Notes: generated by a model from the letters alone, not told the origin. DNA of 64,000 bases from Streptomyces sp. 35G-GA-8 (GCF_023534745.1 NZ_JAMHJQ010000019.1:1-64000); one strand, 5' to 3'. Counted from the stretch's first letter, positions 34,639 to 44,655 are shown. Numbers and translations: made by a program.

Positions 34639-36990
34639 CTATTCCGTGCGCAGGGCCGTGGCGGTACGGGTCCTGGCGGCCCAGCCGGCGGGCAGGAGTG
34701 CGCCCAGGGTGGCGATGAGCAGGCCGCCGAACGCGAGCGACAGCAGTTCGGCACCCTGGTAGACGGCCATGACGGAACCGGGGAGGCGGAGCCCCACACT
34801 CTCGCCCATCGCGGGGAGGACCCAGCCGTGCAGCGCCACGCCGAGCGGCACGCCCAGCGCGCCCGCGACCAGTCCGGTCACCACGACAGAGGTGAGGATC
34901 ATCGCGACGGTCTGCCGGGGGGTCATGCCGAGCGCCTTGTGGACTCCGATCTCCCGGACGCGCTCGCGGGTGTCGAGCAGCACACCGTTCAGAACGCCGA
35001 GCGCGGCGACGGCGACGAGCATCAGCGTGAGGATCGCGGACAGCGCGTTGAGCGTGACGACCATGTCGCCGCCCGCGTCGAGCCCGCCGGCCCGGGCCGT
35101 GGCCCCGAGCGGTGCCAGATCCTTGTTCAGCGCGTCGACGTAGCCGGTCACGTCGGTGCCCGACGTGACCGCGATGTGATGGCTCGTCTCCGTCAGGTCG
35201 GGATCCGCGGCGGTGAGGGTCGAGGCGTCGGTGAAGACCTGCATGCCGTCGTTACGGGGGTCGAGGACCTCACCGACGATCCGGACCGTGACCGGCTCGG
35301 ACAGGCCGTTCAGGGTGACGGTGTCGCCGACGCGGGTGCCGGTGGCGGTCAGGAAAGGGGTGGGGACCACGCCCTCGCCCGGCCTGTCGATCCAGCGGCC
35401 CGAGACCATCGTGTAGCCGCCCCAGGAGGCGTCGCCGGTGAAGGCGATCACGTCGATGGTGCCGGACAGGCCGGACACGGTCGTCCGTACCGTCGCGGCG
35501 CTGTAGTACTTCCCGGTTCCGGCGGCGGCCTCGACGGCCGCGGCGACCGCCGTGGGATCGGCCTTGGGCTGCTTCTCGGGGCGAGGGCCTTGGAGTCCGA
35601 AGTCGGGAAAGGGTGCCGGCACGACGACATCGGCGACGTCGTGGGCCCTGGCTTTCATCACCTGGCCGAGCGAGGCGCTCATTCCCACGGTGAACGTGAC
35701 GGCGATGGCGCCGAACAGGATCGCCGTGCCCGCTGCCAGCGCGCGGGCGGGCCGAGCGAAGGGCCGGGCCAGGCCCAGAGCGACCGGCCGCGGCAGCGGC
35801 AGCCGTCCGGCCAGCCGGGCCGCCCATCGGCCGCGCCCCGTGGCAGCGGTACGCCCGACGGCGAGCGCGTCCACCGTGCGCAGCCGCCCGGCCCGCCAGG
35901 CACTCGCCCACCCGGTCGCCGCCACCAGTGCGAGCACCCCGCCGATCACCGTCAGATCGACCCAGGGGGCGACGGCCAGGGACGAGGTGCCGTAGACCTC
36001 CTCGGTCTCGGCCAGTACGGGGACGGCGAGCAGATGACCGGCGAGGACACCGAGGGCCGTGCCGACGGCGGCCGGGATCAGCGCCTGCCCCACGTAGGCC
36101 CGCACGACCTGGGCCGGGGTGAGTCCGATGGCCTTGAGAACGCCGATGCGCCGCGTGCTCGTGCCGACGGCCGACGCGACCACGTTGCCGACGATGAGCA
36201 CCGACATGACCAGGCCGAGGGCGCCGAACGCGATGAGGAACGGGACGTAGAGGGCGGTGTCGCGCTCGGCGGTCTTCTTGACGGCGAGCCATGACTGTTT
36301 GCCGAGGGTCGATCCCGGCGGCAGCTGTTCCGTCACGGCCTTGCCGCCCGCGGTGATCCGCGCGGCGGTGTCCGCGTCGGTGAAGCGGTAGAGCATCTGG
36401 TAGCCGCCGCTGCCGGGCGCGGTGAGCGCCGGCATCTGGGACGGAACCACCCAGGCGTCGGCGGTCCGCGTGACCGAGCGGGCCACACCGACCACCGTCA
36501 GTGTGGGACCGCCGGCCAGATCGGGGAAGTCGATCTCCATGCCCATGGTCGGGAAGAGCGAGGAGTCGGCGGACAGCACGATCTCGCCGGGGCGCGTGGG
36601 CCATCGCCCTTCGAGCAGTGCCACCTCGTCCACGTCCCGGCCGGGATCGCCCCTGCCGACCACGGTCATCATCGGCCCCCCGGGGCCCGCCCCGTTCGCT
36701 CGCGGGGCGACCGTCGCCGTACGGAACGGTCCGGCCGCATCGCTCACCCCTTCGGCTTCCTTGGACTTCGACAACTGACCGGCACTCACCTTGCTCGCGT
36801 CGAACCGCATGGACAGATGCGCGCCGTGCTGCTTGGCGAAGGCGTCGTCGAAGGGCGCGCCCGACACCACGAGCAGCGTTCCGCCGAGAACGGAGGCGGC
36901 CACCGCCATCATCGTGGCGAGCCCGATCACCAGCGTCTGCACCCTGCGCCGGCTCACCCCCGAGCGCACCACCTTGCCGAGCGCGCTCAT
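34639..36990 (-). CDS. ABC transporter permease, double FtsX domain
   Basis: The protein has 783 residues. It has an N-terminal helix, a large extracytoplasmic domain, then FtsX cores (LIAFGALGLVMSVLIVGNVVAS and LNALSAILTLMLVAVAALGVLNG) each in a group of helices. The motif GVLKAIGLTP / GVHKALGMTP, typical of FtsX couplers, occurs in both halves. This MacB/LolC-like design usually transduces ATP hydrolysis to extracytoplasmic substrates such as peptide antibiotics. The start overlaps the ATPase stop (ATGA). Confidence 0.93.
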   Translation of the reverse strand: MSALGKVVRSGVSRRRVQTLVIGLATMMAVAASVLGGTLLVVSGAPFDDAFAKQHGAHLSMRFDASKVSAGQLSKSKEAEGVSDAAGPFRTATVAPRANGAGPGGPMMTVVGRGDPGRDVDEVALLEGRWPTRPGEIVLSADSSLFPTMGMEIDFPDLAGGPTLTVVGVARSVTRTADAWVVPSQMPALTAPGSGGYQMLYRFTDADTAARITAGGKAVTEQLPPGSTLGKQSWLAVKKTAERDTALYVPFLIAFGALGLVMSVLIVGNVVASAVGTSTRRIGVLKAIGLTPAQVVRAYVGQALIPAAVGTALGVLAGHLLAVPVLAETEEVYGTSSLAVAPWVDLTVIGGVLALVAATGWASAWRAGRLRTVDALAVGRTAATGRGRWAARLAGRLPLPRPVALGLARPFARPARALAAGTAILFGAIAVTFTVGMSASLGQVMKARAHDVADVVVPAPFPDFGLQGPRPEKQPKADPTAVAAAVEAAAGTGKYYSAATVRTTVSGLSGTIDVIAFTGDASWGGYTMVSGRWIDRPGEGVVPTPFLTATGTRVGDTVTLNGLSEPVTVRIVGEVLDPRNDGMQVFTDASTLTAADPDLTETSHHIAVTSGTDVTGYVDALNKDLAPLGATARAGGLDAGGDMVVTLNALSAILTLMLVAVAALGVLNGVLLDTRERVREIGVHKALGMTPRQTVAMILTSVVVTGLVAGALGVPLGVALHGWVLPAMGESVGLRLPGSVMAVYQGAELLSLAFGGLLIATLGALLPAGWAARTRTATALRTE

Positions 36991-37694
36991 CGGACGGCCT
37001 CCGAGGTGACGGCCCCCGGCCGGGTGTCCTCGGTGATCCGGCCGTCGGCGATCCGGACCGTACGGTTCGTGCAGGACCGGGCCAGAGCCAGGTCGTGGGT
37101 GACCACGACGATGGTCTGTCCCTCGGCGTTGAGTTCGGTGAGCAGCCTGCTGACGTCCTGTCCGGCGGCCGTGTCCAGGGCCCCGGTCGGCTCGTCGGCC
37201 AGGAGCAGCGCCGGCCGGTTCATCAACGCCCGGGCCACCGCGACGCGCTGCCGCTCACCGCCGGACAGCCGCCCCGGGTAGGCGCGGGCGTGCCGGTCCA
37301 TGCCGAGCAGTTCCAGGAGTTCCGCCGTCCGGCGTTCCGCCTCGCCACGTGCCATACCGGCGAGGCGCGCGGGAAGGGCGACATTGTCGGTGACGGTCAG
37401 ATCGTCGAGCAGGTTGAAGAACTGGAAGACCATCCCGATCTTCGACCGCCGGTAGAGCGCGGAGCCGGCTTCGCCCAGCTGATCCACCCGTACCCCGTCC
37501 ACGGTGACGGCCCCCGTGTCGGGCCGGTCCAGGCCCGCGATCAGATTGAGCAGCGTGGACTTGCCGCTGCCGGAAGGGCCGAGGATCGCGACGGCCTCGC
37601 CGGGCCGCACGCTCAGCGACGCCTCGTGCAGAGCGGGCGGGCCGTCGTCGTACCGGCGGCTCACCTCACGCAGTTCGATCAACGACATGGTCAT
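36987..37694 (-). CDS. ABC transporter ATPase, LolD/MacB type
   Basis: The protein has 235 residues. Walker A is GPSGSGKST, signature LSGGERQR, Walker B LLADEPTGAL, and the switch His follows in VVVTHD. AAGGAG lies seven bases before ATG 37694. It forms an operon with the double-FtsX permease. Divergent from it is a NarL-type two-component system, an arrangement often seen for antimicrobial-peptide response and export. Confidence 0.95.
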   Translation of the reverse strand: MTMSLIELREVSRRYDDGPPALHEASLSVRPGEAVAILGPSGSGKSTLLNLIAGLDRPDTGAVTVDGVRVDQLGEAGSALYRRSKIGMVFQFFNLLDDLTVTDNVALPARLAGMARGEAERRTAELLELLGMDRHARAYPGRLSGGERQRVAVARALMNRPALLLADEPTGALDTAAGQDVSRLLTELNAEGQTIVVVTHDLALARSCTNRTVRIADGRITEDTRPGAVTSEAVR

Positions 37695-37908
37695 AAAAGG
37701 CTCCTTGGACAGGGGCGGTTGGCTGCGTGAACGCTAGGAGCGGGCCCGGCCCGCACGCGTCGCCCGCCCGGACCCTTTGCGGTACCGCGCTGGGATGAGC
37801 CACGGAAACGTCATCCCTGCGATGTACGCGGGTGATGTATCCGGGGCGGTGGGAATGGCCACCGGGACGGACGCCGCGGGTCCGCGCGGCGGCGACAATG
37901 AACCGGTG

Positions 37909-39219
37909 ATGGACGTGAGTACGACGCTGGAGCGGCTGCGGGAAGCCGCCCGCCGGACGGTCCGCGACGCCGGGCTGCCGAGCGCTCCACCGCTACGACC
38001 CGCCCGGCGCGCCTGGCAGTTCGACACGCTGGTGGCACTGGCGCTCGGAATCGCCACCGTCTACTACGGCATCGACAACGCCGACAACGTCGTGATCCGT
38101 GAGATCGCGCCCGGCGTGCTGCGCGTCGTGCCGCGCCCGTCCGGCCACGGCGGCATGGCCTTCATGGTGACCCTCGCGGTCATCGCCTCGGGCGCGCTGG
38201 CGCTGCGCCGCCGCTACCCGCTCGCCGTGCTGTGCGTCGTGACGGCCGCGACACTGGCGACACCGCAGAGCGTTCTGCGGCTGACCTTCTACGCGTTCGT
38301 CATCACCGTCTACAGCGCCGCCGTGTACAGCCCGTACCGGGTGGCGACCCTGGCGGCACTGCCGGTGTCGGTCATCCTGGTCGGCACCTCGGGGAACTCG
38401 GTGACACCGATCGTCCCCAACGAATACATCGCCCTGCTGATCCTGGTCCCGATGGCCGTGGCCGCCGTCGGCCTGCGTACGTGGAAACTCCGGACCGACG
38501 AGGGCCGCACCCGGCTCTCCGCCCTGGAACGCGAACAGGCCGAGGCGCTGCGCCGGGCCGTCGAGCATGAGCGGGCCAGGATCGCCCGTGAACTGCACGA
38601 CGTCGTCACACACAACGTCAGCGTGATGATCATCCAGGCGGGGGCCGCCCGCAAGATCATGGGCACCTCCCCCGAGCAGGCCGGCGAGGCGCTGCTCGCC
38701 GTCGAGGCGGGCGGGCGGGCCGCCATGACCGAGCTGCGCCATGTCATGGGACTGCTCACCATGGCCGACGAGGGCGCGGAGACGGACGGAAGCGCGGACC
38801 TGGCCGCCAGGGAGGCGGAGTTGACCCCGCAACCCGGCCTGGGCCAGCTGGAAACGCTGGTCGGGCGGGTCCGGGACACCGGACTGCCCGTCGATCTGAC
38901 CGTGACCGGCCCGCCCCGTCCTCTTCCGCCCGGCCTCGAACTCGCCGCCTACCGCGTGATCCAGGAAGCGCTGACCAACACCGTGAAGCACGCGTCCGGC
39001 GCCAGCGCCGCCGTGACCGTCGAATTCGGCCCGGAACGGCTCCGGGTGGAAGTCACCGACACCGGTGGACAGCCGGGCACGGGCGCGCCCAGCGGTAACG
39101 GCCGGGGTCTGATCGGCCTGCGCGAGCGTCTCGCCGTCTACGACGGAATCCTGAACACCGGCCGACGCGTGACCGGTGGCTACCGTGTGGAAGCACTGAT
39201 CCCCCTGGAGGCCCCGTGA
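37909..39219 (+). CDS. NarL-type sensor histidine kinase
   Basis: The protein has about 436 residues. Five to six N-terminal helices are followed by the HisKA_3 phospho-acceptor ERARIARELHDVVTHNVSVM and a HATPase with NTVKHASG and GRGLIGLRERL. The ATG at 37909 is chosen because MDVSTTLERL leads into the helices; in-frame starts at 37795 and 37855 exist. It overlaps the regulator by four bases (GTGA). It is likely to control the divergent ABC transporter. Confidence 0.92.
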   Translation: MDVSTTLERLREAARRTVRDAGLPSAPPLRPARRAWQFDTLVALALGIATVYYGIDNADNVVIREIAPGVLRVVPRPSGHGGMAFMVTLAVIASGALALRRRYPLAVLCVVTAATLATPQSVLRLTFYAFVITVYSAAVYSPYRVATLAALPVSVILVGTSGNSVTPIVPNEYIALLILVPMAVAAVGLRTWKLRTDEGRTRLSALEREQAEALRRAVEHERARIARELHDVVTHNVSVMIIQAGAARKIMGTSPEQAGEALLAVEAGGRAAMTELRHVMGLLTMADEGAETDGSADLAAREAELTPQPGLGQLETLVGRVRDTGLPVDLTVTGPPRPLPPGLELAAYRVIQEALTNTVKHASGASAAVTVEFGPERLRVEVTDTGGQPGTGAPSGNGRGLIGLRERLAVYDGILNTGRRVTGGYRVEALIPLEAP

Positions 39220-39914
39220 CCGAGCCGCTGCGTGTGCTCCTCGCCGACGACCAGACACTGGTCCGTACCGGATTCCGGATGATCCTCAACGCCGACGGCG
39301 TGGACGTCGTCGGCGAGGCGGCCAACGGAGCCGAAGCCGTCGAAGCGGTCCGCCGCGGCCGGCCCGATGTGGTCCTGATGGATGTCCGGATGCCCGAGAT
39401 GGACGGCTTGGAGGCCACCCGCCGCATCCTCACCGGCGCCCCGGGCGAACCCCGGGTCATCATCCTGACGACCTTCGACCTCGACCGGTATGTCTACGCG
39501 GCACTGTCCGCCGGGGCCAGCGGCTTCCTCCTCAAGGACGTCACCCCCGAGCAGCTGACCGCGGCCGTCCGCACGGTGCGTACCGGCGACGCTCTCCTCG
39601 CGCCCGCCATCACGCGCCGCCTCGTGCAGCGGTTCACCCAGCGCGGCGGCGAGACCGCCGCCCTCCACCGCAACCTCGCCACGCTCACCCCGCGCGAACT
39701 GGAGGTCCTCGGCCTGCTCGCCCGAGGACTGAGCAACGCCGAACTCGCCACGCGCCTCCACCTGGCCGAGGCGACCGTGAAAACGCACGTCGCCCGCATC
39801 CTCGCCAAACTCGGGCTCCGTGACCGTGTTCAGGCCGTCATCGTCGCCTACGAGACAGGGCTGGTCAGCGCCGGCGCACACGAGGCCGCCCAGCGGTCGA
39901 CGGAGCAGACATAG
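39216..39914 (+). CDS. NarL/LuxR-type response regulator
   Basis: The protein has 232 residues. The receiver has LLADDQTLVR, phospho-acceptor Asp in VLMDVRMPEMDG and Lys in LLKDV. The LuxR helix-turn-helix is LTPRELEVLGLLARGLSNAELATRLHLAEATVKTH. The start codon overlaps the kinase stop. Its DNA target is unknown; the divergent ABC operon is the first candidate. Confidence 0.95.
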   Translation: MTEPLRVLLADDQTLVRTGFRMILNADGVDVVGEAANGAEAVEAVRRGRPDVVLMDVRMPEMDGLEATRRILTGAPGEPRVIILTTFDLDRYVYAALSAGASGFLLKDVTPEQLTAAVRTVRTGDALLAPAITRRLVQRFTQRGGETAALHRNLATLTPRELEVLGLLARGLSNAELATRLHLAEATVKTHVARILAKLGLRDRVQAVIVAYETGLVSAGAHEAAQRSTEQT

Positions 39915-40157
39915 ACCCGAGCGGACGTGGACCCGAGCAAGACGTGGACCGAAACCGAGACGGACGATGTTCCTCCTGGACACCCGGAGCCGGTCGCGTA
40001 CGACCGCTTGCCCCGTCCCGTACGAACTGACCGCGGCCGAACAGGTTCCGGAGAAAGCCGTGTTCCCGCATGATGTCCAAGGCGAGGCACGACGGACGGC
40101 ACGTGGCCGACGGCGCCGGCCCGGTACAACCGCATACCGAGGGAGCAGGCACGAATC

Positions 40158-41039
40158 ATGGGTGCGCTCAACGAACAGTCCGCCGTCCGCTCACTCACGC
40201 TGGGCGATACCCGCCTCACCTATGTCGTCGACGGGGCAATGGGCATACTGCCGGAGAGCTTCTTCCCCTCGATACCCGCGGAATACTGGCAGGAGCATCC
40301 GGAGACGCTCGACGAGCACGGCTTCGTCGCCATGTCGGCGGGAGGACTGCTCGTGGAGCGCGACGGCCGCCGTCTGCTCATCGACGCCGGTCTCGGACCG
40401 GTGTCCGGGCCGACCAGGGTCTCCGGAGAGCCTGTCGGACACACGAATTCCGGCGCGCTCCCGGAAACCCTTGCCGCGCTGGGTGTCGCCCCGCAGGACA
40501 TCGAGAGCGTCGCCTTCACCCACCTGCACGTCGATCACACCGGCTGGGCCTTCACACCACGGAAATTCTTCCCCAACGCGCGGTATCTCGTCGCCGCCGA
40601 AGAGTGGGCTCCGCACGGCCGTGGCGAGACAGTTCCCGGCGCACCGGCGCAGGAGACCATCGAGCCGATGAAGAACGGCCACGCCCTGATCTCCCACGGT
40701 GACGAGATCTTTGATGGCGTGCATGCCCTGGTGACGCCGGGACATTCTCCCGGCCACACCTCGTATGTGATCACCGCCGGGGACGAGCGGGTCGTGGTCT
40801 TCGGCGATGTCTTCCACATCCCGGCGCAGATCGCGCATCCGCACTGGGGGTCGCGCCCCGACTCCGACGCCGCCGCGGTCATAACGGCGCGCGAGCGCAT
40901 CGCCGGGGAACTCGCGCGGTCAGGGACGATCGGCTTCGCCTTCCACTTCGGTGACCAGGCGTTCGGGCGCCTGATCGGCACGCAGTGGGTGCCCGTTGAG
41001 ACAGAGACAGTGCTGCCCACCCCCAGAGCACTCGCATGA
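40158..41039 (+). CDS. Metallo-beta-lactamase-fold hydrolase
   Basis: The protein has 293 residues. Metal ligands are in THLHVDHTG, PGHSPGH and GDVFH, with a final His in FAFHFGD. It most resembles lactonase and organophosphate-hydrolase relatives of the fold. The substrate is unknown. It stands alone between the two-component system and the TetR gene; the 243-bp gap before it holds nothing I recognise. Confidence 0.9.
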   Translation: MGALNEQSAVRSLTLGDTRLTYVVDGAMGILPESFFPSIPAEYWQEHPETLDEHGFVAMSAGGLLVERDGRRLLIDAGLGPVSGPTRVSGEPVGHTNSGALPETLAALGVAPQDIESVAFTHLHVDHTGWAFTPRKFFPNARYLVAAEEWAPHGRGETVPGAPAQETIEPMKNGHALISHGDEIFDGVHALVTPGHSPGHTSYVITAGDERVVVFGDVFHIPAQIAHPHWGSRPDSDAAAVITARERIAGELARSGTIGFAFHFGDQAFGRLIGTQWVPVETETVLPTPRALA

Positions 41040-41129
41040 GGCCCGTCTCACGGACGGAGCCCCCCACGAGTCCGGCGGGCCATGGCGAGGCCGCCGCCGG
41101 CTGATCCGCGCAGAGCGACCGGATACGCC

Positions 41130-41696
41130 TCAGCCGCCCGCGATCACGGCCTTGAGCTCGTCCAGCGACTCCCGCATCACCTGCGCCATCTCCCGTTTCT
41201 CGGCCGGCATGATCCAACGTTCGAAGCCCACCTTGAAGACGGCGACCCCCGCCTCTGCGGCCAGGCTCGCGGCCGGCTCCGCGACACCGCGTCGGCGCAG
41301 GGTGTCGCCGAGCGCGGCCGAAATCGACGCGAGCTTGATCAACTCGCGCTCCAGGAGCTCCGCGTTCGCCACGATGACGGCCTGGCGCTTCCGCGCGAAC
41401 TCACGGCGGTCGACGAATACCCCGGAGACCGCGTCAAGTCCCAGCGCCAGCGCGTCGATCGGCGCCGCGGACTCCGGGGCGTCGGCGACCGCCCGCACGA
41501 ACAGTTCCCGCAACTCGCCGGAGCCCGCGAACAGCACCTCACGCTTGTCCGCGTAGTGCCGGAAGAAGGTCCGCTCCGTGAGCCCCGCCCGTTTGGCGAT
41601 CTCCGCCACGGTGGTCTGCTCGAACCCATGCTCGCTGTAGAGCCCCAACGCCGCTTCCGCCAGGCGCCCCCGTGCGTTCGGCTCCCATCTGCCCAT
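41130..41696 (-). CDS. TetR-family repressor
   Basis: The protein has 188 residues. The N-terminal helix-turn-helix is TTVAEIAKRAGLTERTFFRHYADKREVLF. The C-terminal domain is a helical ligand pocket. It is divergent from the epimerase-like gene, 85 bp away, with repeated GATGACA sites between, and probably represses both genes. Confidence 0.93.
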   Translation of the reverse strand: MGRWEPNARGRLAEAALGLYSEHGFEQTTVAEIAKRAGLTERTFFRHYADKREVLFAGSGELRELFVRAVADAPESAAPIDALALGLDAVSGVFVDRREFARKRQAVIVANAELLERELIKLASISAALGDTLRRRGVAEPAASLAAEAGVAVFKVGFERWIMPAEKREMAQVMRESLDELKAVIAGG

Positions 41697-41711
41697 GCGG
41701 AGATCCTACGC

Positions 41712-41762
41712 GATGACAGTGGATGACATCAGGTGTACCGTCGATGACAGCAACTGACATCA
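41712..41762. promoter_or_regulatory. Repeated GATGACA sites in the TetR/epimerase intergenic region
   Basis: GATGACA occurs at 41712, 41722 and 41743, spaced one and about two helical turns, and TGACATCA occurs at 41724 and 41755. Being between the divergent tetR and epimerase genes, these are likely repressor half-sites. Confidence 0.5.
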
Positions 41763-41781
41763 ACAGTTTGGGGCTCCTCCC

Positions 41782-42705
41782 ATGCGTATCTTCATGACGG
41801 GCGCGTCCGGCTTCATCGGCTCCGCCGTCGTACCCGAGCTCATCGACGCGGGGCACCAGGTCGTCGGGCTCGCCCGTTCCGACGCCTCCGCCGCCGCGCT
41901 CACCGCCGCCGGGGCGGAGGCCGTCCGCGGCACCGTCGACGACCTCGGGGTCCTGCGGGACGCGGCCACCGCGTCCGACGGGGTGATTCACCTCGCCTTC
42001 AAGCACGACATCGCCTTCACCGGCGACTTCCAGGGCGCCGCCGAGGCCGACCGTCGGGCCGTCGACACCTTCGGCGACGCGCTCGCCGGCACCGACCGTC
42101 CCTTCGTCGTCGCCTCCGGCGTGGGCGGCGTCACGCCCGGACGCCTGGCGACCGAGCGGGACATGCCCGCCCTCGACGGCTCACCGGTCTCGCTGCGCGC
42201 GGCCACCGCCCAGGCGGTGCTCGCGCTCGCGCCGCGCGGCGTGCGCTCATCCGTGGTGCGGCTGTCCCCGACCTGCCACGGCGAAGGGGACCAGGGCTTC
42301 ATCGCGACCCTCGTCGCCATCGCCCGCGCCACAGGCGTCTCCGGCTACATCGGCGACGGCGCCAACCGCTGGCCTGCCGTCCACCGCCTTGACGCGGCAC
42401 GGCTGTTCCGTCAGGCCGTCGAGAAGGCCCCCGCCGGATCGGTGCTGCACGGTGTCGCGGAGGAGGGCGTCGCGATCCGCGATATCGCCGAGGTGATCGG
42501 CCGCCACCTCGACGTGCCGGTGACCTCCGTGACCCCCCGGGCCTCGGCCGAGCACTTCACCTGGCTGAGCGCCTTCGTCGGCCTTGACACCCCGGCGTCC
42601 AACACCCTGACCCGCGAACTGCTGGACTGGCGGCCGACCCGACCCGGCCTCCTCGAAGATCTCGACAAGGGCCACTACTTCCACACCCCGGCCACCGCCA
42701 CCTGA
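41782..42705 (+). CDS. NAD-dependent epimerase/dehydratase-like SDR
   Basis: The protein has 307 residues of the extended or atypical SDR type. The nucleotide motif is MTGASGFIGSAV and the later NLS-like segment is VVRLSPTCHGEGDQGFI. The catalytic YxxxK is not obvious: the region where it would be reads SLRAATAQAVL, so it may be a non-canonical redox enzyme. It is probably regulated by the divergent TetR repressor. Confidence 0.88.
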   Translation: MRIFMTGASGFIGSAVVPELIDAGHQVVGLARSDASAAALTAAGAEAVRGTVDDLGVLRDAATASDGVIHLAFKHDIAFTGDFQGAAEADRRAVDTFGDALAGTDRPFVVASGVGGVTPGRLATERDMPALDGSPVSLRAATAQAVLALAPRGVRSSVVRLSPTCHGEGDQGFIATLVAIARATGVSGYIGDGANRWPAVHRLDAARLFRQAVEKAPAGSVLHGVAEEGVAIRDIAEVIGRHLDVPVTSVTPRASAEHFTWLSAFVGLDTPASNTLTRELLDWRPTRPGLLEDLDKGHYFHTPATAT

Positions 42706-42826
42706 CCGGCGGCGAGGACACACCACGTCGGGGCGGCTGCTCGGCCGTGGTGACGGAGACCCGGACCCGCCTGGCGGAGGGGCCGGGACAGGACGGCTTC
42801 ACCCCTCCCCCGGCCCCCTCGGGGCG

Positions 42827-44377
42827 TCACGCGCCGATGGAGACCTCACTGACAGCCCAGAACCAGTTGTTGCCGCCGGTGTAGCGGAAGTGGACGCGCG
42901 CGCTGGTGGCGCCCGCCGGGACCCGGAGAGCGATCCTCTCGACGCGTGAGGTCGCGTCGGCGGTGTACGTCCTCACGGAGACGGGGGCGCCGCCGTCGTA
43001 GGACACGAGCACATCGCCCTTCTGGGGTGCCTCGTGCCGATAGAAGGTCGTGTACGTGAGTGTGGCGGTGGCGCCGCCGTCGACCGGGTACGCCCGGCTG
43101 ATCAGGGTGGAGTCGAAGGTGCCGGAGACCGCTTTGTCGGACCACTCGTCGCCGTCGGCGACCGCGAAGACGTTCCGCGCCCGGACATGGCACTCGCGCT
43201 GCTGATCGCGTTGTGTCGCGGTCCAGAACTCGTCGGTGGTGAAGGACCAGCCGCGCCACTCGGTCACCCCGCCCGTGCCCATCCTGGAGTTGTCGATGGA
43301 CCAGCCGCTGGGCGGCGTATGGGTGTAACCGAGGACGTCCGCCCCGATGCCGGTCTCGTCCGTACGCGTGCGGAGCGAGCCGCGCAGTGCGGCGAAGTCG
43401 TCGGGGCCGGGCTGCTGGAGGGGGCGCCCGTCCAGGTCCCAGGCGGGGTCGATGGCGATGCCGAGGTGGGCCAGCGCGCTGGCCGCGACATCGGGCATCC
43501 GGATGTCGTGGCGCGTGGAACCCGCCGTGATCGTCGGTCCGGTGGCGATCAGGAAGGTCTCGCGCTCGGGCCGGCTCGACCCGCCGTGGCCGCCCGCGTC
43601 GGTGTGTCCGTGATCCGTGGTGACCATGATCAGCCAGTCCTCGGAGCCGTACGTCGACCGGCCCTCGACCGCGGCCAGCAGCTGGCCGATCTGGCTGTCC
43701 ACGCCGTGGATGGCGTCCAGATACTGCCGGCTGGCGGCACCGTACGAATGGCCCGCGTGGTCGACGTTGTCGAGTTGTACGAACACGGCGTCCGGATTAC
43801 CGGAGCCGAGTTCGGCGACGACGCGTGACGTGGTGCCGGTGTCGTACTCCGCTCCCGGGGTGGAGATACGGGTGTCGACCTTCGACGAGAAGACGGTGTC
43901 GGTGAGAGGCGCCCAGGACGAGACGGCGCAGGTGCGCAGGGCGGGGCGGGCGGTCTCGATGCGGGTGAGGAAGTCGGGGTACCGGGCGAACTGCTGCCCG
44001 GTGAAATTGTTGTCCTTGACCTTGTGCTTGTCGGGCCAGACACCGGTGGTGATCGTGGACCAGCCGGGGCCGGACATCGTGGGAGCCATGGGGTTGGCGT
44101 AAAGGGCGCTCGGCGCGGTGAGGCCGGTGGCCATGAGCCTGTCCAGGTTCGGCGCGTCGGCGTCCTTGATTCTGCTCAGCAGCGCGCCGTCGACGCCGAT
44201 GACCAGGACCTTGGGGGTCTTGGCGGCAGCGCGGGCGACGGCCGGGAGCGGCCCCGCGAGGGCGGCCAGGGTGGCGGCGCCGATCAGCACCGAGCGACGG
44301 GAGACGCCCGAGGTCCTGGGTGAGGTCGTAGGAGAGGTCGTAGGAGAGGTCGTAGGTGAGGTCACGGGAGAGGTCAC
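42827..44377 (-). CDS. Tat-exported phosphodiesterase/alkaline-phosphatase-family protein
   Basis: The protein has 516 residues. A Thr-Ser-Pro repeat tract precedes the Tat motif SRRSVLIGAATLAALAG. The metal site includes VIGVDGALL, PTMSGPGWSTITTG (nucleophile Thr), VDHAGHSYG and TTDHGHTDAGGHGG, as in nucleotide pyrophosphatase/phosphodiesterases. A C-terminal beta-sandwich of about 150 residues follows, probably for polymer or carbohydrate contact. GTG 44377 has GGAGGAA five bases upstream, so the repeat tract is translated. Confidence 0.9.
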   Translation of the reverse strand: MTSPVTSPTTSPTTSPTTSPRTSGVSRRSVLIGAATLAALAGPLPAVARAAAKTPKVLVIGVDGALLSRIKDADAPNLDRLMATGLTAPSALYANPMAPTMSGPGWSTITTGVWPDKHKVKDNNFTGQQFARYPDFLTRIETARPALRTCAVSSWAPLTDTVFSSKVDTRISTPGAEYDTGTTSRVVAELGSGNPDAVFVQLDNVDHAGHSYGAASRQYLDAIHGVDSQIGQLLAAVEGRSTYGSEDWLIMVTTDHGHTDAGGHGGSSRPERETFLIATGPTITAGSTRHDIRMPDVAASALAHLGIAIDPAWDLDGRPLQQPGPDDFAALRGSLRTRTDETGIGADVLGYTHTPPSGWSIDNSRMGTGGVTEWRGWSFTTDEFWTATQRDQQRECHVRARNVFAVADGDEWSDKAVSGTFDSTLISRAYPVDGGATATLTYTTFYRHEAPQKGDVLVSYDGGAPVSVRTYTADATSRVERIALRVPAGATSARVHFRYTGGNNWFWAVSEVSIGA

Positions 44378-44380
44378 GGA
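44322..44380 (-). repeat. 12-bp tandem repeats coding TSPT at the phosphodiesterase N-terminus
   Basis: Five units of the type gaggtcgtagga extend from just inside the gene to its start codon, giving TSPV/TSPT/TSPR before the Tat motif. Each unit adds four residues, so copy-number change keeps the frame. Confidence 0.7.
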
Positions 44381-44655
44381 TTCCTCCGGAATGAGGGAAG
44401 TCGGGGGGAAGAGCCGACGGGCGTAGGCCCGCCGGGCGCGTCCGGCCGGAACCGAACCTGGGAACGGTGCGTACGCGCCACCCAGGCCCGGCCCCAGCAC
44501 TTGGGTCCAGACCCGTTATCTTTCCGTCATGCGCGGCCGAGTTGCCAGAGCGCTCCGGTGAACTCCGGTGGGCTCCAGTGAACTCCCTTCGACCGCAGGT
44601 GAATTCTCGGACCGCACCGTGAACTTCCGGCCTACGAAGGCCGACGCTCCGCGGC

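Noticed and set aside
41130-41696. TetR gene as regulator of the biosynthetic clusters
   Set aside because: Its clear partner is the divergent SDR gene with repeated sites between them, more than 10 kb from either assembly-line gene.
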